From the NCBI GenBank assembly GCA_034440635.1, contig JAOTON010001526.1, forward strand, positions 901,501 through 965,500: 64,000 nucleotides of DNA. The letters run 5' to 3'. Positions within the stretch are counted from its first letter, which is position 1. Every line of letters starts with the position of its first letter. The DNA comes from Lepas anatifera (taxonomy: Eukaryota > Arthropoda > Thecostraca > Lepadidae). The notes below the pieces were generated by a model. That model made no database searches and was not told where the DNA came from. It saw only the letters and a program-made list of their open reading frames with translations. The translations under genes and the position numbers were made by a program. Shown here one piece after another: positions 1 through 10,982 of this stretch.

Positions 1-992
1 GTTACGCAGCTGACAAATGTGAGAGTGGACATTAGGGTGCCTCATTTTGCACCGACCATGCAGATTGTTGGGTGGCGGTGGTTTTTCCCATTGTTTGAGG
101 CCTCCTGAACCCAATAGTACCAAAATCATACAAATTCAAAAATTTCTAGGGCTCGCGGATTGGATTTGAAATTCTGAATTTGTAAAAAATGGTAAAAAGC
201 CTGTTTTGATGCCACACAGATAGCTCTTATAGCTCTTCTGTTCAGAGCCAAGAAACCGAAATCCACCGGTCGTTTGCCATAAATCCTGTTTATTTGGAAC
301 ATATTTGGTTGAATTTAGAAGCCAGATTACTCTTAAAATTAAGTTAACCATCATATTTTAGCAAAATGTAGGCATTTGCATGCCTATTTCGATGTGTATT
401 TTAGTTAATACGCACTCTGTGTTCCATCCATAGTAATTGAGTTACTTCGGTCACGTGAGGAGCATTTATAACACTTTGGTTGGTAAAAATGGCAAAGACT
501 GTGTCAAGAATGGATGTTCATAAGGCTAAACCAATAAAGAATATCTGAGATTCGCTCACATGTTTTATCCTGAACATGAACTATACCATCCTTAGATTCT
601 GCCTCAATAAGCCGCATTCCACCACACCATATTCCTAAGTATCTTTCCAATGTGTGCGCTTTGATTATAAATAAAATTTTATGAATAATGAAGTAAAATG
701 CAGCATCTTCGAATGTTCAGGCAAACTGTCCTATTGTAGCCAGGCTCGGGCCTGCAATAACACAGTTGTTTTCGGAAGATCATGTTACTAATTGATAACC
801 GAAGTGATCTTCCACGGATCTTTTTTCATATTTTCATTTTCCACAGTGATTAATCATAAATGCCTTTTCCGGCATTTCAACCATTTAACGAGATATTTTC
901 CCATTAGAACTAATTCAAGAATACGAACCAAAGTCGGATATTATGAAGCACCATATCGGGAGAATCAGACGTATCACACCAAACCAGTGACA
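1..992. other. No gene recognised; CDK5 intron 2 or beyond
   Basis: AT-rich sequence with only short open frames that resemble no known family. It lies downstream of CDK5 exon 2 on that gene's strand, so it is probably intron 2. No exon for the next CDK5 segment (expected to start with a GVPSSA-like stretch) was found here. Confidence 0.4.
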
Positions 993-1009
993 CCCCGATT
1001 AGTACTCAA

Positions 1010-1183
1010 TAATTCTTGGGGTTTAACGACGCACCAACTGCCAGGGTCATACGGCGTCGCCAACTCTCACCTTGTTGGAAGGGATTTTGGGGATCAGATC
1101 GACTTATTCAGAGGCTCCGCCGGGACTTGAACCCGGGACCAGGGGCTTAGAAGACAAGGGTGCTATCCACTGAGCCACCTGAT
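1010..1183 (-). mobile_element. tRNA-derived SINE with perfect 17-bp target duplication
   Basis: On the minus strand the 5' part is tRNA-like: a box A region (TGGCTCAGTGGATAGC), an anticodon-loop-like CTTCTAA and a box B region (GGTTCAAGTCC), followed by a non-tRNA tail ending near GTCGTTAAACCCC. The direct repeat CCCCGATTAGTACTCAA is present perfectly at 993-1009 and 1184-1200 and marks the insertion limits. The acceptor stem does not close, so this is a SINE and not a working tRNA-Arg gene. A second copy lies at 50395-54476, broken by later insertions. Confidence 0.9.
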
Positions 1184-1340
1184 CCCCGATTAGTACTCAA
1201 CTTGTGGGAGCTAAGTTGGTCGGTAATATATATGATTAAACAGAGCTATAGTTATGCCATGTATTTGCTTAATTGAAATGCACCATACACGTGGCATCAG
1301 GGCCCCATCGAACGACTGGCTGTTGCTTACACAGCAATGT

Positions 1341-1420
1341 AATAGAGTCCGCTGGTGATTAATAGAGTCCGCTGGTGATTAATAGAGTCCGCTGGTGATT
1401 AATAGAGTCCGCTGGTGATT
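1341..1420. repeat. 20-bp tandem repeat, four identical copies
   Basis: The unit AATAGAGTCCGCTGGTGATT occurs exactly four times head to tail with no mismatch, which suggests recent expansion. It lies in the probable second intron of CDK5. Confidence 0.97.
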
Positions 1421-1604
1421 ACTTAATCCCCAGTGATCTCCCTGTTAGGGCATTTGTGATGCCAAACCAAGGGAATTTATCAAGATTATAGAGATTTTCC
1501 AAAGGGTGCAAAACAAGCCAATTCAATGAAAGGGGAACCTTGCCCGGCACTTGACGTGTTTAGGACACCCCATCAGAGCCATGGTGTGTTGTTCCCCGAC
1601 CTAC

Positions 1605-1693
1605 CTCATCCTCGTCGTCAAGACGCACCCTCTTCAGGGCGACGATCTCGTGCGTGTCGCGGTTCTTGGCCTTGAACACAGTCCCATATGTGC
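1605..1693 (-). CDS. CDK5: CDK5 coding exon 2
   Basis: 89 bases between a CAG acceptor (1696-1694) and a GTAGGT donor (from 1604). Encodes the end of the glycine-rich loop, VFKAKNRDTHEIVALKRV with the ATP-anchoring lysine, and RLDDEDE. Enters in phase 1 and leaves in phase 0. Confidence 0.94.
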
Positions 1694-3181
1694 CTGCGTG
1701 AGGACAAGAAAACGAGATCAGTCCGATACAACACCTGGACACCCGCACAACACCTGGACCCAAACACCTGGACACTCACTGGATTGCAACTGGACAACAC
1801 TGCTCAAGACAGTCTGATCCTGCACACTACTCTGGGTTGAGCTTCACTAATTCATCGCAACCTTCACCAAGTATTCGGCCATTATTGAAAAATAGCGTGC
1901 CACATGAAATGCACCACCCATTCATGCAATTTGAAAACATTCCCGTCGTACGACCAGCGATGACCTATGTCTAACAAATAATTATTCCGTAGCCATACCC
2001 CGGCAGATACCCCGTCGCGCAGTTAAGAGCTATGCGTAACGAGAAACGTTCAATTATTTTGGGCATATCGTACCGTATTCTAAGAAATAAACTAGCCCAA
2101 CCTGCATTTGGTAACCGGGGCCCAATTTCATGAAAGTTGTAGAAAAGCCGCGTAACATACGGAAATTGCAAATCGCTGAACTTCCACTAAATCTGGTACA
2201 TCTTCCTCTCAGATGATACCGAGGGCCACTTTGACACGTAATCAATGAGTCCAACGTACTTCGAGGTCTTCTTTGACACAAACCAAAGTGGACCTCAGTA
2301 CAGACGACAGGAAAATACTAAAGATCTTGTGGGATCAAAACAGAACGGATATTTCCGCACGTTACGCCGCTTTTCTACAACTTCTGTGGAATTCGGCTGG
2401 GCGTTGTAACAGAAATGTTTGTCGCACATTCAGCCGTCTTTCTTTCATGAACAGCAAAGCTATTACTTTTGTTTTCGTCGTGCTGCCGCCGCTGAGGACC
2501 GGTGAATGGACACGAGTGAAGTCGAGTGAACCTGGCCTGACTTCGGTGATGAACGGTATCCGCACATTGTCGAACGCATATCGATCTTTTAAAACATACC
2601 CCTAAAAGCGCGTTTTCACCTTGTCCAGAGAGTTTTTTTATTTTAGTGCACTTAAAACTGAAACAGGCAACAAGTTGCAGTAAGCAGCACCCCAGTGACG
2701 TCGGCGACCGAAAGACACCAGCACTCTCACGCACTGCGTTTGTCGATAATTTTATTGGATAACATTGTCAGAGCTCCTCGACTCTAGATGATCCCTCCCA
2801 CTTCCACATAAATAGTGTTTCGGTAAAATAGCCATGAATCGTGCCCTCAATTCGCTGTGTGATATACTGTGCACCATAGTTGTAGTCGACATTCCACGAT
2901 GACACACCGCACAATAAAATACTGTACCGCAATTCCACAGAGTACCATTCACTCTAAATGGAAAGTAGAATAGCAGACTTCCGTAACGCAATGTAGCCTT
3001 GGACATCTCTGTCCAAAACTGGGGCAAGCAAAACAGGCCTTAAAGCACAATGAACGCACAGTATTTCATCGTATTACTTTGAAGTAGAATTTAAAGGGAC
3101 ATTCACCCACACATTCACGCACGAAACAGTGACTCGTCACTCACCTTCTCCAATTTTGTCCAATTTTTCATATTTTTGCAT
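1605..3181 (-). CDS. CDK5: Cyclin-dependent kinase 5, first two coding exons (partial gene)
   Basis: CDK5 is a proline-directed Ser/Thr kinase activated by p35/p39-type partners, with roles in neuronal cytoskeleton and synapse regulation. Seen here are the ATG at 3181-3179 opening MQKYEKLDKIGEG, a donor GTGAGT, an intron of 1451 bp, and a second exon reading GTYGTVFKAKNRDTHEIVAL and then KRVRLDDEDE before a GTAGGT donor. Joined, they give the glycine-rich loop (GEGTYG), the tyrosine corresponding to the regulatory Y15, and the ATP-binding lysine in VALK. Exon phase is consistent: exon 1 ends after one base of a glycine codon and exon 2 supplies the other two. The remaining exons (activation loop, C-lobe) lie left of position 1. 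CDK5 is preferred over CDK1/2 because of the MQKYEKL start and the THEIVALKRVRLDD stretch. Confidence 0.93.
1694..3144 (-). other. CDK5 intron 1
   Basis: GT-AG intron of 1451 bp between the two recognised exons. It contains short open frames on both strands (for example 2375-2734) with no recognisable family. No mobile element was identified. Confidence 0.85.
3145..3181 (-). CDS. CDK5: CDK5 coding exon 1
   Basis: 37 coding bases: start codon at 3181-3179, then MQKYEKLDKIGE plus the first base of a glycine codon. The donor GTGAGT lies immediately at 3144. The exon is too short to appear as an open frame and was recognised by motif. The start matches the N-terminus expected of CDK5. Confidence 0.92.
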
Positions 3182-3261
3182 CTTGCTGTGAAGGAAAACA
3201 AATCACACTTTAATTCAAGTCCAGATACCATATTTCAAATCGAATGTGGCACCTTTACAAT

Positions 3262-3500
3262 TGCGGATCCAGGGGAGGGAGTAACAAAAGGCATTGCCCC
3301 TCCCAACGGAAAAGCTCGGGGAAAAAATTCCTGTCCCCCCAAGCGGTCGATCTCCTTCTTTCTCAGACTCCTTTTTAGTTTATAAGCAAGATAAGTGCTT
3401 CAATTCTCAACTTTAAACAGAACCAGTCAACTTCAGCGCAAACATTGGGCCTAGGATAACAAAAATCAAGCATCTTGTACCCCTGTCTTTCACCCTGTGA
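3262..3500 (-). repeat. Dispersed repeat G, copy 1
   Basis: Shares a long stretch, in reverse, with 20560-20835 and 26225-26490. The recognisable parts are a CTGGTTCTGTTTGAAGTTGA block and a C-rich block ending in GGATCC/GGATCTG. No terminal inverted repeats or target duplication could be fixed, so its class is unknown. Confidence 0.7.
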
Positions 3501-4195
3501 GGATTTTTTTTGCTTTTTGACCTGGGTATCCCCAAACCTACCGGCAACGCACCTTGCACAAAATCTTTCAACGTGTGACGTTGAAAGATCTGCCACTACA
3601 CCTTCACTATGGTGTTAGAACTAAGATCGTCAGGTGATGGAGCATACCGAAAAACCCTCTGATAGATATTTAATTTGCCCCAGAATTCAAAATTTGCAGC
3701 CAAACACCGGGTGTCTGGAGCGGATACCGGTCCTGCCCCCAACCACATCACCAAAGAACGGACTCTGCTGGTCATTAGACCCATACAGGGGCGGGGCTTA
3801 GTATCCGTGTACTTCAAATAGCGTCGTTGCTCCGTAAAAGTGTGAGTTCTAAAGGCAGTGAAATAGGAAAAATAGTTTTTCAATACGCTCTCACGCTAGC
3901 ATCATACGCTTTGCTTACATACTTTAAGTTTCTTATTCAAAGCAGAACACCCCCAAAACCACACGTAGAGTGTGAATTGACCATGCCAGTGTCCCAAGCT
4001 CTAGAGGGCTGGGTGGAGAGCAGCCCCAGGTCGAATTTTTCACTTAATCCTGTTATCTTTTTATGAATGTTCACCTCAAGTTTCAAGTGGGGTTTTGGTA
4101 TGACAAAATGAAATTTATTGGTAATGGCTTCTTACTTGACGGAAGCACATCACCTTAAAAAAATTCAAATGAATAAAACAATCTTTCATCTTTTT
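3501..4195. other. No feature recognised
   Basis: Unique-looking sequence upstream of the CDK5 start codon. A CDK5 promoter or 5' UTR exon could lie here, but no TATA-like or initiator motif is convincing. Confidence 0.4.
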
Positions 4196-4199
4196 AAAT

Positions 4200-4552
4200 A
4201 ACAATTTTGTCCAAGTTGTTCCAAGTACGACTGTTGGGGTCAGAGTCTCACTAACGTCATCAAGGGACTTGCCACGGAGACCCCAACCCCACCACCCGAA
4301 CAAGCAACTCCCACAATGAAGGATTAATTTAGAAGCCAAAGTTGAACGTCCCACAAAGCACAGGTTCGGCCGCCCCGCTCAGGCCACCCTCTCACCAGTC
4401 AGTTACCAGCCGACCTACGTCGGTTAAACTATGGAGTGCCAGAGTGTCTCAGGGGAACCGATCCCCAGCTTGAACATGCACTGCCCCTGCATGTCTCTGA
4501 GCAGCAGGCCTGAGCCCAACACTCTAGCAACTGAGCTAATGAGGCGGTATAC
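4200..4552 (-). mobile_element. tRNA-derived SINE, second family, copy 1
   Basis: Reverse-strand match to 21757-22125 over about 350 bp. The minus strand begins with a tRNA-like box A (CTCATTAGCTCAGTTGC) and continues through a conserved central part (GTGGGACGTTCAACTTTGGC) to an A/T-rich tail. The anticodon and box B region is diverged. The age is moderate, since many substitutions separate the two copies. Confidence 0.82.
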
Positions 4553-4559
4553 ATCTAAG

Positions 4560-5469
4560 GTCAAAGTAGCATCTACAGAATCTTCAAAAACCTCATAACA
4601 CAGAAATGGGAAGTTTAGAGTTTTCCTGTAAATCAAAACTGAGTGACTGTCACCAAAACAATTTCAACATCCAACTCTTTATACATAAAATAGGTAATTT
4701 AGGTAGGGTAGGAGCAGGGCAGGAGATCTCTTCTCAATCCAGGGGGCTCTGGGTGGGTTAACTCTGCCACAGCAATACTAACACTTTACGAAGTGTATGG
4801 GAGACCCAAAATTTAGGAGTCTGACCCCCCACCCCAGGATTTCCACTCATGGGTAGGAGTCCACAAAAAACTTGAAATAATATATTTATTTTCCAAAACT
4901 AGAATAAAAGAAATAGCAAATCATGCAAACATAGTTAAATGTATGGAAAGGCAATGGACCAGGTGGACAATCTGACACCATACCATAGGTGATAAGTTAT
5001 TATTCTATCACATTTCTTTTCATTAAAACTGCTAATTGTTGACCTAATATACTGAAACAAAAAAAACTATGGTTTTGTAGCAATTCCAAACATGAGTGAG
5101 AGTATGTTTTGAATAGCACTTAAGCTGTGCTTTACAGTCAAAAAATGCAAAGAAGAGAAATAGTGGGTTGCTTGGTTTTGAACAGTTATAGCTTGCAGTG
5201 GTACCAGTTTCATCCAACCAGGGTAGCAGAACCATCAGTTTTACAAATTTAACAAAGATGCACATCTTTTCTGGTAGATCTATGTAACACCTCAGTCTGC
5301 AGGTGGCAAGTTTTTACATTATCTTGCTGGGGGGTGGGGCAGCCTCAGGGTAGACCTACCAGTTTGAAGCAGTTTTAGCCCATCTTCAAGGCAGGTAAGG
5401 AAACTTGGGGCAGAATCTGACCCTTCGGCAGCACTGAAACACTGAGGCGGACGATGAGGCAATGAAAAG
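4560..5469. other. No feature recognised
   Basis: AT-rich non-coding sequence with no recognisable family and no element termini. Confidence 0.4.
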
Positions 5470-5819
5470 CCAGTGTGCAAAGTACGGCATTGTCGGTGAG
5501 ATCTTGTCTGTGCGAGTTCCCTTGGAGACAGGACTGAGGGGGGGCGAACTTTATCAACCTGGTGCGAATTTGCAAGGTTAGTGACACTTAAACTACACAA
5601 ATCATGGCTGAATGGCCATTAAGACACAGGAGGTGCCTTATAAAAAGTCCTTAACTAACTGACTAATAATTGAGGTAGCATTGCATCGTAGGGGTAGGAA
5701 TGGGTGCATTTTTTCCCTGGTATGTGGCAGATTGGTGTGAATTTTTGGAGGCTGGTGGTGCGAGAATTTTAAATGGCTGGTGCGACTCGTCTGGCCTGCT
5801 GCCATACTTTGCAGACTGG
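5470..5819 (-). mobile_element. Small TIR element D, copy 1, with 8-bp target duplication
   Basis: 350-bp non-autonomous element with imperfect inverted termini of consensus CCAGTSTGCAAAGTATGGCA. A perfect direct duplication ATGAAAAG flanks it at 5462-5469 and 5820-5827. Other complete copies are 11183-11548 and 17971-18330, both also with 8-bp duplications. An 8-bp duplication is typical of hAT and P superfamilies; the terminal sequence does not decide between them. Confidence 0.93.
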
Positions 5820-5889
5820 ATGAAAAGAAGAAAAATGGAGAAAATAAATTATGATTATTGCTTTTAGTCACCCTCCTAATATCCTAAAT

Positions 5890-6035
5890 TACTATTAGTT
5901 TGGTGGAATGGAAGGTCTGCCCCGCAACCAAACTTATACCCCGATCAAGGCAGGATTTGAGCTGCCCCAAAAACCTTGGTGAGAGGCCTGCCACGTTCTG
6001 CAGACCGGCAAACACCTATTTGCCTTCACCACACC
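5890..6035 (-). repeat. Dispersed repeat H
   Basis: Matches 25810-25960 in reverse (GCCCC...GGATTTGAGCTGCCCC and CACGTTCTGCAGAC blocks) and more weakly 18640-18700. The class is unknown. Confidence 0.5.
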
Positions 6036-6439
6036 ACATACTTTTTTTCCTTTCATAAGTTCCCAAATCATAGGGATCCTGGAAACAATGCTCTCTGACA
6101 TCCTATTCAAACAAAAATGGAGCATCACGTTATTACGACACGGACACCTACAAAATTAAAAAAAAACACTGTACATTTTAGAATGCTTCACACCCGACCG
6201 TTGTATTTACTGTGAGTGGTTTAGCTACGCTTATTTATTTTTGTCTTCGCGATCGCAAAAAATTGAAATGGATAAGGCCCGCCACTTTTGTCTATGGTCT
6301 GATAATATGATTAATCTGGAGATAGTGACGACTTTATGAATTTTATAAACCTTTGAACATCCTCCTATCCTAGAGCTCAGAGTCCAAAGTGCCCTGGGCC
6401 AAACATCCACATTTTTTCCTTGAGCAGTTTCTGTTTCTT

Positions 6440-6985
6440 TCAACATAGGTAGATCCTGGGGGCAAGGGGCACGTGCCCCCATCGACCCTTGGTGCCCCCT
6501 GAAATGGTCACGGTGCCCCCTGAAGGTTCCATGGCGTCCCCCCTGAAATGTCACTTCCCTCCTCCCAACCGTAATCGCCAGCCCGGGATCGGTCCTCCAG
6601 AAAATAATCCATGGCAACGCCCCAGTACTATTTTCTATAGGCATCGTGACATTTCAGGGGCAGGGGCTTGAACTCCTTATTCCCTTTTATCATAGAGGCG
6701 GATCCAGGGGGCTAGGGGGCACATGCCCCCATCCACCCTCAGCGCCCCTGAAATGGTCACAGTGCACCCCTGAAAGGTCGATGGCGTCGATGGCGCCCCC
6801 TGAAATGTCGCTTCCCACCTCCCCCAGGATGCGAAAATCGGCGGCCACCAACCACCGATAGGATTTTACGCCCATCTGATAAATTTTGCCGGTCAAAAGT
6901 GGCGCCCCTCGAACTGGATGGTGCCCCCCGCCCGGAAGGTGCCCCAAATCGGAAATCCTGGATCTGCCTATACCTTTTATATCCA
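6440..6985. repeat. Low-complexity GC-rich repeat F, tandem partial copies
   Basis: Two related blocks (about 6446-6600 and 6697-6960) share GATCC...GGGGGCA...GCCCCCAT and CCCCTGAAATGGTCAC motifs. A similar block lies in PINK1 intron 2 near 35596-35760. Open frames across it on both strands are repeat artefacts. Confidence 0.65.
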
Positions 6986-6989
6986 CTAA

Positions 6990-7450
6990 TGCTCCCAGTG
7001 CAACGAGAACCCAGTTGATCAAGGCTATCCACTTCAGTCCTGGCTTGATTATAATTTTCGAAAAACTTTTAGAGGAACTACAGAGGTATCTATATAGCTG
7101 GGAGTGATCCTCAGCCTGGCACCAAAGGTAAATTTACCATTTGCACTAGAAAACGAAAATATTCCACGAACAACAACAAAAGAGAGGGTGGGTGGTGTGT
7201 TGTTTTATGTGGCGGCGGCTGGCGGCTTTTTATTACGCTCAACGTTTTCCACTCAAAGCAATAGACACTTTTTCCACCATCATCGGCAGTATTGTTTTGT
7301 TTTGCACGCACCTTATGATGTTGTAGAAAGGGGCAGAATTGTTTTTCTTCCCTGCAGAGTTAAGGTTAGTGTTTTTTCTAAGCTTTGGTTTCTTTCTGTG
7401 ATAATACGTCCATGAAATGTGGTGTGATATATGTATTTTTGCTGTGGCGG
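6990..7450. other. No feature recognised
   Basis: A short open frame at 7104-7415 has no recognisable family. Confidence 0.35.
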
Positions 7451-7454
7451 CCGG

Positions 7455-8440
7455 CTTCTTACCTAGGGCCTGTTCCAGTGCCTCCTTAAACCTGGGACCT
7501 GTTCCAGCGCCTCCTCAAACCTGATCTAACCTCCTCAAAGCTTCTCCAACTTCCTCTCGCTCAGTCCAGCACCTCCTTCAACTTCCTCCAAGCCCGCCAA
7601 AGCTCCTCTCAAATGTAATCCAACCTCCTCTCAAATGGAGGTGGTTTTTCAGGGGAGGTTGGAGAAGGCTCAATTGTGGCGCACAAATTTCAATTGAGAA
7701 ACTCAAATAAGTTGTTTTACAGAGAGAAACGATGTTTGTGGGCAGCTAAAGGTTTTGATTCCGTTGTTTTTCTGCATACCACTTTCACTAGAATACATTA
7801 AATGAGCATCAAAGGCCTTAAAAATATTGTTATTTCCTTAGACTCGCTATGCCCGCCATATTGGCTTGGATCAGGCACAATCAGCTGATATCTGCTCCCG
7901 AATCATTCCAGTGGAAACCAGTTTTTTCACCTGGGCAATTCCAGCACCAATTGACCAAGGCCTACATGGTACCCTTTTGATTTTCTTTAAAGTGGGCATA
8001 TAGGGTTCTCATGGGCCTCAAAGCCGAATCTGAGAGTTTCAGCTTGATCACAGTAAAATTTGAGAAATTATTGCCTCAGGCATTTTTTGAAAGTCTGCTT
8101 ACAGTGCATTTTTTAGGTGAGCACAAAACCCTCAGAAGCTGATGAATTATGCATTTAAGATACATTTCCCTATTCAAAATGAACCGAAAAATTTGAATCT
8201 GAAGTCTGTTTGACCCTAGGTCACTTGTGAAAAAATTCATGAAGTGACCTTGACCTAAGGTCATATCCCAAATTTGCTGGTACACCTTTTTCAAAGTGAA
8301 ATGTCTCAAATCGAAGATTAAACTTTTTCCATCCAATAAAATAGGTTAGAACATCTGCTTTTTATATCTACTTGTGTTTTTAACATGCACAGTGGAGAAT
8401 GGTCTGGCATCAGCACGTAACACATCAACTTTATTTTCCG
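7455..8440 (+). repeat. GGTCA-containing dispersed repeat C, copy 1
   Basis: About 1 kb shared in reverse with 23590-24195. Matching landmarks include the GGCCTGTTCCAGTGCCTCC end, a GCCTCAGGCATTTTTTGAAA block, a TTTGACCCTAGGTCACTTGTG block and an AATAGGTTAGA..ATCTG block. The left part adds CTCCTC/CCTCC tandem degenerate units (7480-7640). No target duplication was found. Confidence 0.75.
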
Positions 8441-8829
8441 ACATAATTTGAAATGCACAGTATACAGGTGTGGTACGGCACAAAAGCCCAAGGCTTATAT
8501 CGCAGCGCCGCCCACTAATTACAGAACACTGTGTACACTTTCAACTATCACTCTTAACACTTGGCATGATATTATATCAAACTCGGTACCTTCGACTTCC
8601 GCCCAGCGAGCCGCACTCCGCTCCTGACCGACCAGCGCAGCACACCCCGCCGACCACACGCCTGAATTTTGTTTAGAGATGTCCGGTCGCTAACATATAT
8701 TTTTGGAAATCCTTTGCCACCTGCCAGCTGCCGCTCTCATCAAGGCTGGAACCTTATAGGAGAGCTTCTATTTTTATGTTTAGGTCATCATTGCAAATTC
8801 TAAATTTTTTATGAGCGATAATGCGTTAA

Positions 8830-9190
8830 ACAACACCTCTCTGATCCCTAAATATGGGGCACCCTAGCATATAGTGTTTTGTCGTCTCTTTTTGGAATCC
8901 GCAATCAAAATTTGGGGTTATAGCATTTCCTATTCTGAACTGGTGATCTTTTAAATTTGTTAAACCAACTCAGTCGTGTATGGAGTATATTGCCTCGCTT
9001 AGAGCCGGGTAAGTAATATTTAGGAGGTTTGTCTCGCCCAATCAACAAGTTAAGCTCCTTTTTAAATTTATGAACAGAGGGAGCTTGTGTTATGTGTGCT
9101 GGCAACAAATTCCAATTTTGTGTGGTCGCGGTGATGAATGACTTTTTGTAGAGTTGTTCGTATTTGGGGAATTGAATACTGAAAAGCATT
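8830..9190 (-). pseudogene. LINE ORF2 C-terminal remnant
   Basis: The minus-strand frame reads YKKSFITATTQNWNLLPAHI and then a SVHKFKKELN stretch, the typical tail of CR1-like LINE reverse-transcriptase proteins. After a frameshift near 8905 it continues as DCGFQKETTKHYMLGCPIF, a C-terminal cysteine/histidine motif of such proteins. No RT core is present and the frame is broken, so this is a dead fragment. Confidence 0.75.
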
Positions 9191-9490
9191 TCTCAGCTCT
9201 AAGCCATTTCTCAGTTTATTCCCTAAGTGAGAAGGTATGTAACCTAACCCATCACCACTACATCTCTAAGGCTCAAGGGGATTATATAGCAAACTGGAAG
9301 AAAAAGGCATCAAAGGGGGAAGCCGTAGTCATCGATGACTTATCAGAAAATTATACATGTACTGCGCAAAATGCTGCTCAGTCGTATCAATGGTCTGCAA
9401 AGCAGGTGACTGTACACCCTTTTGTTCCATACTGGACTGAGGATGGAGTCCGTGCAGTACAAGTTGTTTTTTTTTTAAGTGACGACTTAA

Positions 9491-10155
9491 AGGGAGATAC
9501 GCGAAAAAATTTTATTGTGGTTTCTTGATATTTGAAAAATCCTGATCCTGAAACCAATAATCATTTTTGCATCTTCGACCAATTTTTTGGGAGGCCACAT
9601 CACAATTATCGAAATATTTATCAATAGCAGTTAGAGTATTAAACCCAGCACTTCATCACTAGCCAGGGACAGTCTTTTCTCGTTGCCATGGTTACAAAAA
9701 TTGTGTTTTGATGTTTCTCATATTATGTATTTGTATTCAGAATGTATTGTTACACTTTTTTAGCCATTAATTTTACAAATTTATCCCACAAGAAAGATTT
9801 GAAAAAAGATTTAAACCTCTACCTTCGGTCCGACCCGAACTAACCGGAAATATGTTCGGCTGCAGGCGGACTGGCAGGTTTTTCTGCAACGCGCACGCGC
9901 AATATCGTATTTTATAGAATGCAGACGGCAGCGAGCCTGTAATATGTAGAATTGCTCCTGCGCACCACAAAAGAGTTTGTAGGTTGCCAGCAGTCCAACA
10001 CACCTCTGTTCGAGTTTTGCAAAACAAACCCAGGAGCCGGCCGGGAGTGATGCAAATTGCCGTTGAGTCACTTTAGAACCCAACTAGAGATGAGAATCTG
10101 TCCGGCGGTACCCCGAAGGCTGTAATGGGCTCGGCTTGGTAAAGTAAGGACATTG
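9491..10155. other. Left arm of the 10.4-kb element, no gene recognised
   Basis: Open frames at 9773-10083 have no recognisable family. Confidence 0.4.
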
Positions 10156-10390
10156 AAGACATAAGTGTCGCCACCGAAAAAAGTGGGGGGGGGCCAGCCA
10201 AACTTCAACCTGATGCTGACAAAAAACTTTCAACATCAGGACCAAAAACTCTTCGAATTTGGGCTCCTCGTAGCCTTCCGCAGCGGCTGGATATAAGAAT
10301 GTCCGGTTTCCCTAATTTTTACTGAGATCAGGAAATTTTTGGCCGAAAAGTGGGGGCCAGGTCCCCTGGCCCCCTTTTTCCGACGCGTAT
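10156..10390 (+). repeat. Dispersed repeat E, copy 1
   Basis: About 230 bp, closely matching 22758-22990. Shared landmarks are GTCGCCACCG, AACTTCAACCTGATGCTGAC, GCCTTCCGCAGCGGCTG and a final GTGGGGGCCAGG..CCCTGGCCCCC. Both copies are in plus orientation. No terminal repeats are clear. Confidence 0.85.
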
Positions 10391-10982
10391 GAGTGAAGAC
10401 CCGTTTTTAGTGTTTCAAGTGTTTAGACTATGGTGCTCTGAACAGAAACATACAATGGCTGATCCAGGTTTTCTATTGTAGGGGGAAAAAGGTGCATTTA
10501 GATCAGAATCTATGAGCGCCGAGGATGGCCAGGGGTTGTGCTGTAGAGTTGATGTGTATCGGAGGGACCAAATGTGTATCGGAGGGACCATCGCCCCCCA
10601 AAGCGTTGGAGGGGGACCAAACTATCTTTTGGCCCCCAAAACGCCGGAGAAATTTTTGAAAAGTGTTTACGCTAGGTCTGTAGAGTAAAAAATATTCGCT
10701 CCCCCTCGCCCCGGAGAGCGATCATGTTCTTGGAGATGTAGCTTTAGACTAGGTCTGACAAGCACTGAAAGAGATGTTTACACAAGGTCTGTAGAGCAAA
10801 AAATATTAGTTCCCACCTAGGAGAGGCAGAAATGGGTTTGCCCCCCCTAATTCTAGGTGCCGTGGCGGCGCTCATTGGCACAAGTGTTCTGTCGTTGGAG
10901 CATCTTACCCTCTAGCCCCCAGCGGAAATGAAAATGACCTTGCGGGAAATTTTCACTACCATTTTAATGTCTCCTAATTTAA

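Noticed and set aside
1111..1183. tRNA-Arg(UCU)-like gene on the minus strand
   Set aside because: The T-arm and anticodon arm look tRNA-like but the acceptor stem does not pair, and the sequence continues into a SINE body flanked by a target duplication.
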